Positions 33,052-39,288 of a stretch of 39,288 bases of DNA are shown piece by piece. Both the position numbers and the translations under genes were made by a program. How positions within the stretch are numbered: position 1 is the stretch's first letter; the number at the start of each line of letters is the position of its first letter. The DNA is from a virus. Where the stretch lies: the IMG/VR virus record IMGVR_UViG_3300011013_000032, positions 1 through 39,288 of that record. The stretch is one strand, 5' to 3'. The notes beneath the pieces are model-generated. The model was not told the DNA's origin, made no database searches, and saw only the letters and a program-made list of their open reading frames with translations.

Positions 33052-33672
33052 TGCAATACCATGCTTCTCAAAAAGTCGCTTTTGTACTTCTGGGTCAGAT
33101 CTATCTTTAGCACTCATATTTTTATAAGTGTCTAGATCAAGACCACTAAAGTCAGACTGCGGAGCTCTGTTATCTACTTTTGAAGTTACTTTACCAAAAG
33201 CCTGAGGGATAGAGTCATAAATATTTTTAGCAGCGTCCTCTGCTCCTAAAACAATTTTATGTTCCGTGTCGTACTTAAGACCTTGAAGATCGGCCAATTT
33301 TAAAAGAGTCCCAACTGACTCACCTTGAGCACCTAGTTTTTCAAGTTCTCTTTTTAGGGCCGCCGTCTTGTAACCGTTTCTAGTTTCTTCTTCTTTAACG
33401 GTTAAAGTTGTTGTCACCTCATCGAGTTTTTGCTTTGTTGACTCGTAGAGAGATTTCCAATCTTCTTTCTCTTTTAATCTCTGGTCGGCTTCATTTTGGA
33501 GTTTTTCCTCTAGATCCTGGGCCTTGGCCTTCCAATTCTTTTTCTCATTTAAAGCTTTCTCTAAAAGTGGATTCGGTGTCGTTTCCGTTTTAGTTTCTAC
33601 TTTTTCTTCGGTTTTATCCGTTACGTCTGTCGATACAACTGTATCCGTTTCTTGATTATCTACGCTTTCCAT
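33040..33672 (-). CDS. Capsid scaffolding protein
   Basis: 210 residues, acidic Thr/Glu-rich N-terminus, a long coiled coil (NEKKNWKAKAQDLEEKLQNE and DWKSLYESTKQKLDEV) and a basic C-terminus (FEKHGIALRK). This charged coiled-coil plan with position directly upstream of the coat gene is that of scaffolds (phage minor scaffold/gp20-type), which direct procapsid assembly and leave. No protease is seen nearby. Confidence 0.85.
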   Translation of the reverse strand: MESVDNQETDTVVSTDVTDKTEEKVETKTETTPNPLLEKALNEKKNWKAKAQDLEEKLQNEADQRLKEKEDWKSLYESTKQKLDEVTTTLTVKEEETRNGYKTAALKRELEKLGAQGESVGTLLKLADLQGLKYDTEHKIVLGAEDAAKNIYDSIPQAFGKVTSKVDNRAPQSDFSGLDLDTYKNMSAKDRSDPEVQKRLFEKHGIALRK

Positions 33673-33681
33673 AATTGCCTC

Positions 33682-34221
33682 CTATTTGAAAATGCGGTTG
33701 ATTTCTCTTATAACTAACTTTTCGAACTCTTTTAGTAGATGAGTATACTCCTCATTTGTCAATGCTAAGAACTTCCTACCAGGTTGCTTGAAAGTTAATT
33801 CAGCTTTTATTTGTGCATTAGTTATCACGGTGTCGGCCCGTCGGTTGTTGTTTATAAACACTTCGAATCCTTCACTAGTTATTCTAAAAGTTAGGGCCTC
33901 TAACATCTGACCCGTGAAAGTGTTGTTTGCAAAATTCACACGGCCTCTAGGGCCTAGTGGAAATCCACTTCTAACATATTCTTCTCTAAGTTCTACATAA
34001 CTTGGGGATAGTCTTGGAAGTTGTCTTTTTAGTGTGGTCTCTGGAGGATTATCTTCTGATGTAACACCGAAGCCTCCTTTGGTCCTGTCATACAGAGTGT
34101 CTTTAACTATTTTGGCCATCTTATTTGCGACGGTCCTCTGTCTTAACCTTTTGACTAGTCTCTTGAAATAAGTTTCAAAGTTAACTAAATAATCTTCTCC
34201 TTTTTTCCTAGAGACCGGCAT
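33682..34221 (-). CDS. Head completion/joining protein, paralogue 1
   Basis: 179 residues from ATG 34,221, favoured over 34,236 because GAGGAGG precedes it by about 8 nt. Basic N-terminus, then SPSYVELREEYVRSGFPLGP and FTGQMLEALTFRITSEGFEV, then PGRKFLALTNEE. This order (Y-x-x-x-R, TG-x-ML, final LT-x-E) is shared with the next gene and with small head-tail joining proteins. Confidence 0.6.
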   Translation of the reverse strand: MPVSRKKGEDYLVNFETYFKRLVKRLRQRTVANKMAKIVKDTLYDRTKGGFGVTSEDNPPETTLKRQLPRLSPSYVELREEYVRSGFPLGPRGRVNFANNTFTGQMLEALTFRITSEGFEVFINNNRRADTVITNAQIKAELTFKQPGRKFLALTNEEYTHLLKEFEKLVIREINRIFK

Positions 34222-34879
34222 CGTCGTCCTCCTCATCTAGAAGCCCAGCTCCAACACCGAAGCCAAAAGGGTCTATAGTTGTTCCTGGAGAGAAGCCCGT
34301 TTTTCCTGGAGTTGTTGGTTTTACTCCTATTGAGGCCGCGGCCACGGTGTCGAATAGGTTTGCAAAAATCACTGGGTCAGCTCCAGCTTCTCTTTTGATA
34401 GCTTCTTTTAGTAGAGAGTTTTCTAGTTCCTTTGGAAGTCTGAAAAACTCTCTCGGTCGGGTCACTCCTCTCTTCCCAAGTCGTCCAGAGATATGGCCTT
34501 CGGCCTTTCCTCTATTGAGCTGCTTTCCAAAATTAAAAGTAATTATAAAACGAGCGTCAACGCTTTTAATATCATTGAGCATTGAGCCCGTGAGTCTTAG
34601 ATCTCTGACGGTGCTTTGTCTTTTATAAATTTTAAATTTAATGGAGTTCTTATAACCCTCTGTGTAACCGGTATGTTTTTTTCCTTTATAATCTAATCCT
34701 TCTAAAGTTCTCTCGATGATCTTATCTCTGACTAGGTTGGCATAGAACTTTTTGACAGACGACCTCGACAAAAAAGGGCGTAGTTTATCCCGAAGTTCTC
34801 TTGGAGAATCAGCATAGGCTCGATTGAATACTTTTAAAGTATTAATCTTGTATTTCGGATTCCAATTCTTCTTCGCCAT
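34208..34879 (-). CDS. Head completion/joining protein, paralogue 2
   Basis: 223 residues. The middle has YKNSIKFKIYKRQ, LRLTGSMLNDIKSVD and KAEGHISGRLGKRG, paralleling the FTGQMLEALTFR region of the neighbouring gene. The C-terminus is Gly/Asp-rich (GAGLLDEEDDDAGL). Located between portal and scaffold, a usual place for a head-completion or connector protein. Overlaps the portal stop. Confidence 0.6.
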   Translation of the reverse strand: MAKKNWNPKYKINTLKVFNRAYADSPRELRDKLRPFLSRSSVKKFYANLVRDKIIERTLEGLDYKGKKHTGYTEGYKNSIKFKIYKRQSTVRDLRLTGSMLNDIKSVDARFIITFNFGKQLNRGKAEGHISGRLGKRGVTRPREFFRLPKELENSLLKEAIKREAGADPVIFANLFDTVAAASIGVKPTTPGKTGFSPGTTIDPFGFGVGAGLLDEEDDDAGL

Positions 34880-36266
34880 TTATTTCGTCTACTTGAAGGG
34901 CCCTAAGTAGTGCCTTCTCCTCCAGGATTTCTTTTTCCAAGTTCTCTATTTGCGAGTCACTCATATCAGGGTTAAGTAATCTTAGTTCTCTTTTTAAAGT
35001 GGAGAAGCCTTTTTCTAGTTTGAAGGCCGAGTTCTCTAGTTGCTCCTTCTCAGATACTAGGACCTTTGGATCTCTGAATAATACAGATACTTCGAAGGTC
35101 GATGAGAATTCTCTATTGTAAGGGTCAGCTAGTAGACCGGCCTGCCTCCAAACTGGAATGATGTACTTTGATAGTTTGGTCCAAAGGTCTCTTTCTCCTT
35201 TGGCAAAATAACTTTGTTGATCCTTCTTATCTTCCACCGACTCCGCTTGATCTAGGGCCTTAGAGATTCCGGAAATTGTTTCACTCACTGACTGCGTTGT
35301 CTTAATTGTGCCGGCCGATAAGTTCTTTGTGGTTAACAGTGTGGAGAGTAAATTGGTAACGAGCTGTAAAATTGCGATGATATCGATTTCAGGTTTGATC
35401 GTTCCGACTTCTGGCTTCTGGTTATCTGGGCCCCAGTTCATTGAGATGACGGAGGATGGATTCGATGGAAGATCACCGACATCCCCGATTGTATAGATGA
35501 TCGACCAGGCTTGATACTTTGTTGCAAATAAAAGATCGGTTAAAACCACAGGTATCGCAATGGCCACTCTAATAAGATCGTCATCAGGAAGTGGAGCCAC
35601 TGCATAAGTTGCTTCATTGTAATATACATAAGGGAGCGTGCCATAAGGGTTTAGGCCTTCCGGATTTTCTTCACTTGGAATAACGGTACCGTGTCCATTT
35701 ATAATTATGGAATGTTGATCGGTGTCTACTCTGAGACGTTGGTTATCCTTTAGCTCATCGTCTGCTAAGATGACAACAACAAGATCGGGCACGTCAGGTC
35801 GTACTTCGTTAAAGGAGTAGACTTCGTATGTGTGTCTTGGAAGATTTCTTATTCCTGGCACGCCTTCGTTATCCACAAAAATATGCTGGAGGTTCCTTTT
35901 AAATAATTTAAAGTAACGGTTCCCTTCCTTCTGGACCGCATTGAGGTCGAGGCCGTTCTCCAGGTCCTCTACGAGCTCTTGATCGGCTTCATTTTGATCG
36001 GCCACTTCTCTTAGCGGATCCTCGTTGTAGACACCACTTAGCTTGTTGATTATTTTGTTCACTATGTTTAGTGGAACCAATCGGCCTAAAAGCTCTTCGA
36101 CGGTCTCCGGTCTCTTGAACTCCCTAGTAATTGCTTCTCTGATTATGGTCATGGTGTGGCCGTTGTACATTAACCACCGATTATAATCTTCCTGGCGGGC
36201 TTCTTTTTTCTCTGGGCTGTTAAGATCGTTTGCAATCCACTTGAGTAATTCAATCGATAGTTCCAT
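34842..36266 (-). CDS. Portal protein
   Basis: 474 residues, of typical portal length. N-terminal WLMYNGHTMTIIREAITREF, a central beta/helix section (IPVVLTDLLFATKYQAWSII), then a coiled-coil C-terminus (FSTLKRELRLLNPDMSDSQI) and an acidic end. It forms the ring through which DNA enters. Lies directly after the large terminase. AAGGA precedes the ATG. Confidence 0.85.
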   Translation of the reverse strand: MELSIELLKWIANDLNSPEKKEARQEDYNRWLMYNGHTMTIIREAITREFKRPETVEELLGRLVPLNIVNKIINKLSGVYNEDPLREVADQNEADQELVEDLENGLDLNAVQKEGNRYFKLFKRNLQHIFVDNEGVPGIRNLPRHTYEVYSFNEVRPDVPDLVVVILADDELKDNQRLRVDTDQHSIIINGHGTVIPSEENPEGLNPYGTLPYVYYNEATYAVAPLPDDDLIRVAIAIPVVLTDLLFATKYQAWSIIYTIGDVGDLPSNPSSVISMNWGPDNQKPEVGTIKPEIDIIAILQLVTNLLSTLLTTKNLSAGTIKTTQSVSETISGISKALDQAESVEDKKDQQSYFAKGERDLWTKLSKYIIPVWRQAGLLADPYNREFSSTFEVSVLFRDPKVLVSEKEQLENSAFKLEKGFSTLKRELRLLNPDMSDSQIENLEKEILEEKALLRALQVDEINGEEELESEIQD

Positions 36267-36277
36267 AGATATGTTCC

Positions 36278-37555
36278 TTAAGCGTAATAGTGTATCGTTG
36301 AGCCTTTGGCCCTTAAGTTTGGATCTAATATGTTAACGAAAAAATATCTTAAAGCATCGACCGCGTCGTCATCTTCTTTAATAGGGTTCTCGTTTATAAT
36401 CTGTCCGTCCTTCTCATTGTAGCGGTAACGTTTGACGCCATCAATAGTTTTCGGGCATCTTTTCTCATCCACAAAAAACCGTACTTGGTTCATTGAGTTC
36501 CTGATGTATGACCGCACGATCGGTATGCCATAGTTAATTGCTTTTCTTCTGGCCTTGAAGTGGACACCGTATCTCTCTTTGAAGTAATTCATATTAGAGA
36601 TACCAGTCTGTTCACGTTCCTGGTTGCCGGCTATATCACAGATCCAATCGGTTATTCTGTAGTGGCGGCTCTTGATCTGACGGTACAGCTCATCTATCTT
36701 CATCCTACTTTTAATTATCTCGTCGAACAGATACACACGATCACGGGCCCTGTCATATTGAAAAAATAGGGCGGCCATCTCGTGAGCGTAGCCCCAGTCG
36801 ATTGCTACATACGTTTCAAACTTCGGGTTGTATATATAATTAGATATTAGATTCGACTCTCCGAATTCAGAATATACTGCATTCTTTGGTGTGGTGTCCC
36901 AGTCGATCGTGAACATCTGTCTAAAAGATACAGGATCAAGAGTCTGCTTTAAAGTGTCCAGCTCGTCCTTTGGGAAATGTGGATTATCTAATGAGTTCCA
37001 AGTGTAACACTCAAAGTTATCCGGTCTGTTTTTTACGAAGTAATTATACGCCCAGTGGTCCTTTGGATTTATAAATTGGACCCCGAGTGACCCGGTTGCC
37101 AGTATGGTGCCCTTAGTGTCTGCCGTTCTGGCCATGAACTCTAAAAACAATTGCTCCTTCATCTGAAAAACTTCGTCCGCCCAGATGACACCGGCCTTGA
37201 CACCTTCGACCCTCTCCGGTTTTTCACCAGATACCCCGATGACCTCGGACCCATCATGCCACTCTGCTATTAGTGGGGACTTCCATTGCCGTCGAACGAA
37301 GGGAGCCGCATAGGCCATAAATTTTTTCCAGGATAACCGTCTTAACATATCGGCCGTTGGCGCTACGATGACACCGAGATATGGATCAACAGGAGAAGGA
37401 GTCCACCGAGGTTTTTCCTCTACTGTCTTTATAAACTTAATAGCTCCGACTTCGGTCTTGCCGCCCCTTTTTCCAGCGAAGGCCCCAATGACTCGGCCTC
37501 TGCTATTTAGGATATTTTTCTGGACGCCCCACGGTCGGAAGGTGATGTCACTCAC
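36278..37555 (-). CDS. Terminase large subunit
   Basis: 425 residues. ATPase: Walker A GKRGGKT at 28-34, Walker B VIWADEV near 124-130. C-terminal nuclease: YVAIDWG near 250, then CDIAGN, and EDDDAVDALRYF near the end, giving the acidic metal ligands. It pumps DNA into the capsid and cuts it. GTG 37,555 is the start, overlapping the 46-aa gene by 8 bp. Confidence 0.95.
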   Translation of the reverse strand: MSDITFRPWGVQKNILNSRGRVIGAFAGKRGGKTEVGAIKFIKTVEEKPRWTPSPVDPYLGVIVAPTADMLRRLSWKKFMAYAAPFVRRQWKSPLIAEWHDGSEVIGVSGEKPERVEGVKAGVIWADEVFQMKEQLFLEFMARTADTKGTILATGSLGVQFINPKDHWAYNYFVKNRPDNFECYTWNSLDNPHFPKDELDTLKQTLDPVSFRQMFTIDWDTTPKNAVYSEFGESNLISNYIYNPKFETYVAIDWGYAHEMAALFFQYDRARDRVYLFDEIIKSRMKIDELYRQIKSRHYRITDWICDIAGNQEREQTGISNMNYFKERYGVHFKARRKAINYGIPIVRSYIRNSMNQVRFFVDEKRCPKTIDGVKRYRYNEKDGQIINENPIKEDDDAVDALRYFFVNILDPNLRAKGSTIHYYA

Positions 37556-37688
37556 TAGCTGGAGCTTCTTTTGCTTCTTCTTTTAATGCTCTCTGTTCTT
37601 CCTTAGTCAGTTTGGCCAGGTAGATTTCTCTTTGGTCCTTAGGGAGTGCATTTAAATGTTCTTTTAAATCTTTAATCTTCACTTTCAT
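37548..37688 (-). CDS. Small coupled gene between the terminase subunits (46 aa)
   Basis: ATG 37,688 overlaps the end of the small terminase by 17 bp and the stop overlaps the large terminase start by 8 bp. The 46-residue product (MKVKIKDLKEHLNALPKDQR onwards) is a charged helix. It is preceded by GGAG. Function unknown; the tight overlap suggests a coupling role or a packaging accessory. Confidence 0.55.
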   Translation of the reverse strand: MKVKIKDLKEHLNALPKDQREIYLAKLTKEEQRALKEEAKEAPASE

Positions 37689-38124
37689 GATCTTCTCCGT
37701 CCATTTGGATAATTAGTTTTTTAGGCTTATCGTTATCTTGCTCCGCGGCCTTGTCATTCATACCAAGATTACACTTAGCAAAAAAGATGCTCCAGGTAGT
37801 ATTATAATTGCCGTTAAGCCCTTGCCAGGTGATAAAATCCTTCTGGAAATCCTTGCACCACTTATATGCTTCGTTAAAGTCAGGGAACCGTTTTTTCCAT
37901 TGATGCAGAGTATCGGTGTTAACTCCTAACTTAATAGCAAACCGCTCGAAAGTCGGAAGCTTTGGACCCCGTGTCTTAAAAGTAGCCACTTCATCTTCTC
38001 CGTTGACTACTCTCTGTGCTAGATATTCCTCTTCCTTCTCCAGGTGAGCGTAAAAGAAATCAATCATCTCCTGGGGTACGCCTTCGTTGTATTTCGACGG
38101 TCGACCCATCTTCTTTTTGGCCAT
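37672..38124 (-). CDS. Terminase small subunit
   Basis: 150 residues from ATG 38,124 (AGAGGA upstream; GTG 38,142 is an alternative). N-terminus KKKMGRPSKYNEG, then FERFAIKLGVNTDTLHQWKK, a helix-turn-helix, then a helical body (FITWQGLNGNYNTTWSIFF) as in DNA-packaging small subunits. It recognises the packaging start and feeds the large subunit. First gene of the late unit. Confidence 0.88.
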   Translation of the reverse strand: MAKKKMGRPSKYNEGVPQEMIDFFYAHLEKEEEYLAQRVVNGEDEVATFKTRGPKLPTFERFAIKLGVNTDTLHQWKKRFPDFNEAYKWCKDFQKDFITWQGLNGNYNTTWSIFFAKCNLGMNDKAAEQDNDKPKKLIIQMDGEDHESED

Positions 38125-38192
38125 ATTATCCTCTTTTTTCACTTTATAAAATCATACTATTCCGAAAACTAATTAATTACAACAACTTCCGC

Positions 38193-38221
38193 ATTTTACT
38201 GATAGACGCTGTCTATCACAA
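38193..38221 (-). promoter_or_regulatory. Candidate late promoter
   Basis: Reading leftward: TTGTGA (38,221-38,216) - 17 bp - TAAAAT (38,198-38,193), leading to the small terminase start at 38,124. The -10 has five of six and the -35 four of six consensus bases. Its spacer is filled by the 19-bp palindrome at 38,200-38,218. Confidence 0.65.
38200..38218. promoter_or_regulatory. 19-bp palindromic operator
   Basis: TGATAGACGCTGTCTATCA is an exact palindrome of 8 bp per arm around GCT. It covers the spacer and part of the -35 of the candidate late promoter, so a bound regulator would block or reshape transcription. Confidence 0.7.
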
Positions 38222-38241
38222 CGCACTGTCAATGAATTGAG

Positions 38242-38347
38242 GGTAGCAGTTTTTTGCTATGACAATACTTTATATGTATAGAAATAAAATAAAAAAAATA
38301 TTATATTATAGAGAGAATAAAGTAATGTTGTAGCAAAATCTGCTACC
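38242..38347. repeat. Long AT-rich dyad, copy 2
   Basis: Left arm 38,242-38,273 (GGTAGCAG..TTTTGCTA..TACTTTAT) pairs with right arm 38,317-38,347 (ATAAAGTA..TAGCAAAA..CTGCTACC), about 27 of 32 positions. The centre is an A/T tract with TATTATATTATA. Element 1 at 1,741-1,837 has the same design. It lies between the late and early promoters. Confidence 0.75.
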
Positions 38348-38466
38348 GTCAAAACGGGGACAATGCGTCAAGTGCCCGATATCTCATTAACGTGCCACAT
38401 TAAATTGGCAATCTGCCTATTTTCCCTGGAATCTGAGCACCTACTACCCTGTAATATTCTCTAGAG

Positions 38467-38527
38467 TTTGACTCTATAAGTCATCTATTTTACTCTGAAA
38501 CAGTATTATCTGACTGATAGAGTCAAA
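38467..38527. repeat. 17-bp inverted repeat upstream of the early promoter
   Basis: 38,467-38,483 and 38,511-38,527 are inverted copies matching at 16 of 17 positions (TTTGACTCTAT.AGTCA), 27 bp apart. The right arm ends 7 bp before the -35. No T-run follows. A two-site operator is likely. Confidence 0.7.
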
Positions 38528-38534
38528 ATAATTA

Positions 38535-38571
38535 TTTACTGAAATAATGCACTCGGTTATAATTTAATTAC
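38535..38571 (+). promoter_or_regulatory. Early promoter, copy 2
   Basis: TTTACT (38,535-38,540) - 17 bp - TATAAT (38,558-38,563), followed by sequence identical to the 1,319-1,337 copy. Points at the gene starting 38,602. Confidence 0.75.
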
Positions 38572-38601
38572 GAAATAATTAATAATAACTAGGAGCAACA
38601 A

Positions 38602-39018
38602 ATGAAATTTTTTAAAACTTTAAATCTTTATAAAAACTCTGTTAGCTCAAACATCATTGACCTAAATAATCTAAAAGCTACCTCTTACGATTGGTGGCAG
38701 TATTTAGCAGTAATAAAAGGAAAAATAGTTTTCAATGACTACAATTACTCAAGTGCTACTAATAAACATCAAGCAGAATGTAGATCTTTATTAAGTAAAA
38801 ACGGTATCCAAGTAGATTTATTTATTAAGACAGAGCACTCATTGACAGATGAGAGGGCCGTACAAAATGCTATTGATTTATTAAATAGAGAAATAAGAGT
38901 TTTAAAAGCTGAAATAAATAAACCACGATCTCAAAAAAAGAAAAATCTAGAGAGAATATTTACAATTGAAAAATTGGAAACAGAGATAACAATTTTAACA
39001 AATGAACTAGTGGCCTAA
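38602..39018 (+). CDS. Hypothetical first early protein (138 aa)
   Basis: 138 residues. AGGAG with CAACAA spacing precedes ATG 38,602, as at 1,367. N-terminus SYDWWQYLAVIKGKIVFNDY, a probable small beta/helix domain, and a coiled-coil C-terminus (RIFTIEKLETEITILTNEL). No motif recognised. As the gene nearest the early promoter it is likely among the first proteins made after infection. Confidence 0.7.
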   Translation: MKFFKTLNLYKNSVSSNIIDLNNLKATSYDWWQYLAVIKGKIVFNDYNYSSATNKHQAECRSLLSKNGIQVDLFIKTEHSLTDERAVQNAIDLLNREIRVLKAEINKPRSQKKKNLERIFTIEKLETEITILTNELVA

Positions 39019-39057
39019 TCGGTCACTAGCAATTGAACTAAAAACTAGGAGCAAAAA

Positions 39058-39258
39058 ATGGAATTCACAGATAGAAATAATTTTGGATTTGAAGAGATAA
39101 GCAATTATAAAACAATTTCTAAAAGTCAATGTGATGACTTGAAATTTGAAACTGATTATTTAAGAGTGTGGTTATCTAGGTTTGAGCCCGGCCTTGTAAC
39201 GATTGAAGTATTACAGGAAGGGCGCTGGATAATCAAAAAACAATATGTAGCAGCTTAA
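39058..39258 (+). CDS. Hypothetical early protein (66 aa)
   Basis: 66 residues, ATG 39,058 following AGGAGCAAAAA. Contains FEPGLVTIEVLQEGRWII, a beta-hairpin-like segment. Family unknown. The sequence after its stop repeats the same leader (ACTAGGAGCAAAAAATG) for the next gene. Confidence 0.65.
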   Translation: MEFTDRNNFGFEEISNYKTISKSQCDDLKFETDYLRVWLSRFEPGLVTIEVLQEGRWIIKKQYVAA

Positions 39259-39282
39259 TAACTAAAAAACTAGGAGCAAAAA

Positions 39283-39288
39283 ATGAGA
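39283..39288 (+). CDS. Start of a further early gene, cut by the window edge
   Basis: ATG AGA follows the standard ACTAGGAGCAAAAA leader, so a gene begins here and runs off the window. Joining to position 1 would give a stop after four codons (ATG AGA AAT GAA TAG), so the edges probably do not abut directly. Confidence 0.6.

Noticed and set aside
38016-38240. 74-aa rightward frame over the small terminase start
   Set aside because: Covers the late promoter and terminase start on the other strand; composition does not look coding.
38348-38466. Possible RNA gene or tRNA in the control region
   Set aside because: No cloverleaf or anticodon arm could be formed; only very short hairpins (GGCA/TGCC) seen.
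1-39288. Window is a complete circular genome with ends abutting
   Set aside because: The layout fits circular permutation, but joining the ends gives ATG AGA AAT GAA TAG, breaking the expected gene, and no terminal repeat is visible; sequence may be missing at the join.

Overview
The window reads as most of the genome of a tailed double-stranded DNA bacteriophage with a long non-contractile tail (siphovirus type). Evidence: a complete head-tail set (small and large terminase, portal, two head-completion-type proteins, scaffold, HK97-like major capsid protein, tail terminator, major tail protein, overlapping tail-assembly chaperones with a -1 slippery heptamer, a 1434-residue tape measure, distal tail proteins and a fibre), a lysis cassette, and a replication set (SF3-type helicase, family A DNA polymerase, SSB-like protein, Cas4/RecB-type nuclease, SNF2-type helicase, RusA-type resolvase). 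No integrase, excisionase or CI-type repressor is visible, so a lytic lifestyle is favoured. Base composition is AT-rich (roughly 37 % GC by eye). The host cannot be named; a signal-peptide lipoprotein beside small membrane/coiled-coil genes and an SLT-type lysozyme hint at a Gram-negative host.

Layout: rightward (early/replication) genes occupy 1-12,028 and resume at 38,602 to the right edge; leftward (late) genes occupy 38,124 down to 12,029. The two units converge with no gap at 12,028/12,029 and diverge from a 478-bp control region (38,125-38,601). If the genome is circular or circularly permuted, the right-edge early genes would run on into position 1, but the two window edges do not obviously join in frame.

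Control elements: a candidate late promoter whose spacer is filled by a 19-bp palindrome; a 106-bp AT-rich dyad that occurs a second time, diverged, upstream of the helicase gene (1,741-1,837); a 17-bp inverted repeat just upstream of the early promoter; and a second copy of that promoter at 1,299-1,337 beside GGGCGAAA iterons. Other candidates are a promoter before the capsid gene, a terminator after the capsid unit, and an mRNA fold that would cover the helicase start codon.

Accessory content: 3.76-6.45 kb, between helicase and polymerase, holds tightly overlapping small genes with a different sequence signature. One is an Imm5-like putative immunity protein ending in 20 near-identical Ala/Arg/Asp/Val units. 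The tetranucleotide GGCC, about fourfold over-represented in the rest of the window (about 200 copies by hand count), is almost absent there, which suggests separate acquisition.

How it fits together: early genes are probably switched on from 38.56 kb and 1.32 kb, then the helicase/polymerase/SSB/nuclease/resolvase set replicates and processes DNA. The late promoter at 38.2 kb then drives packaging, head, tail and finally lysis genes, with the capsid protein boosted by its own promoter.
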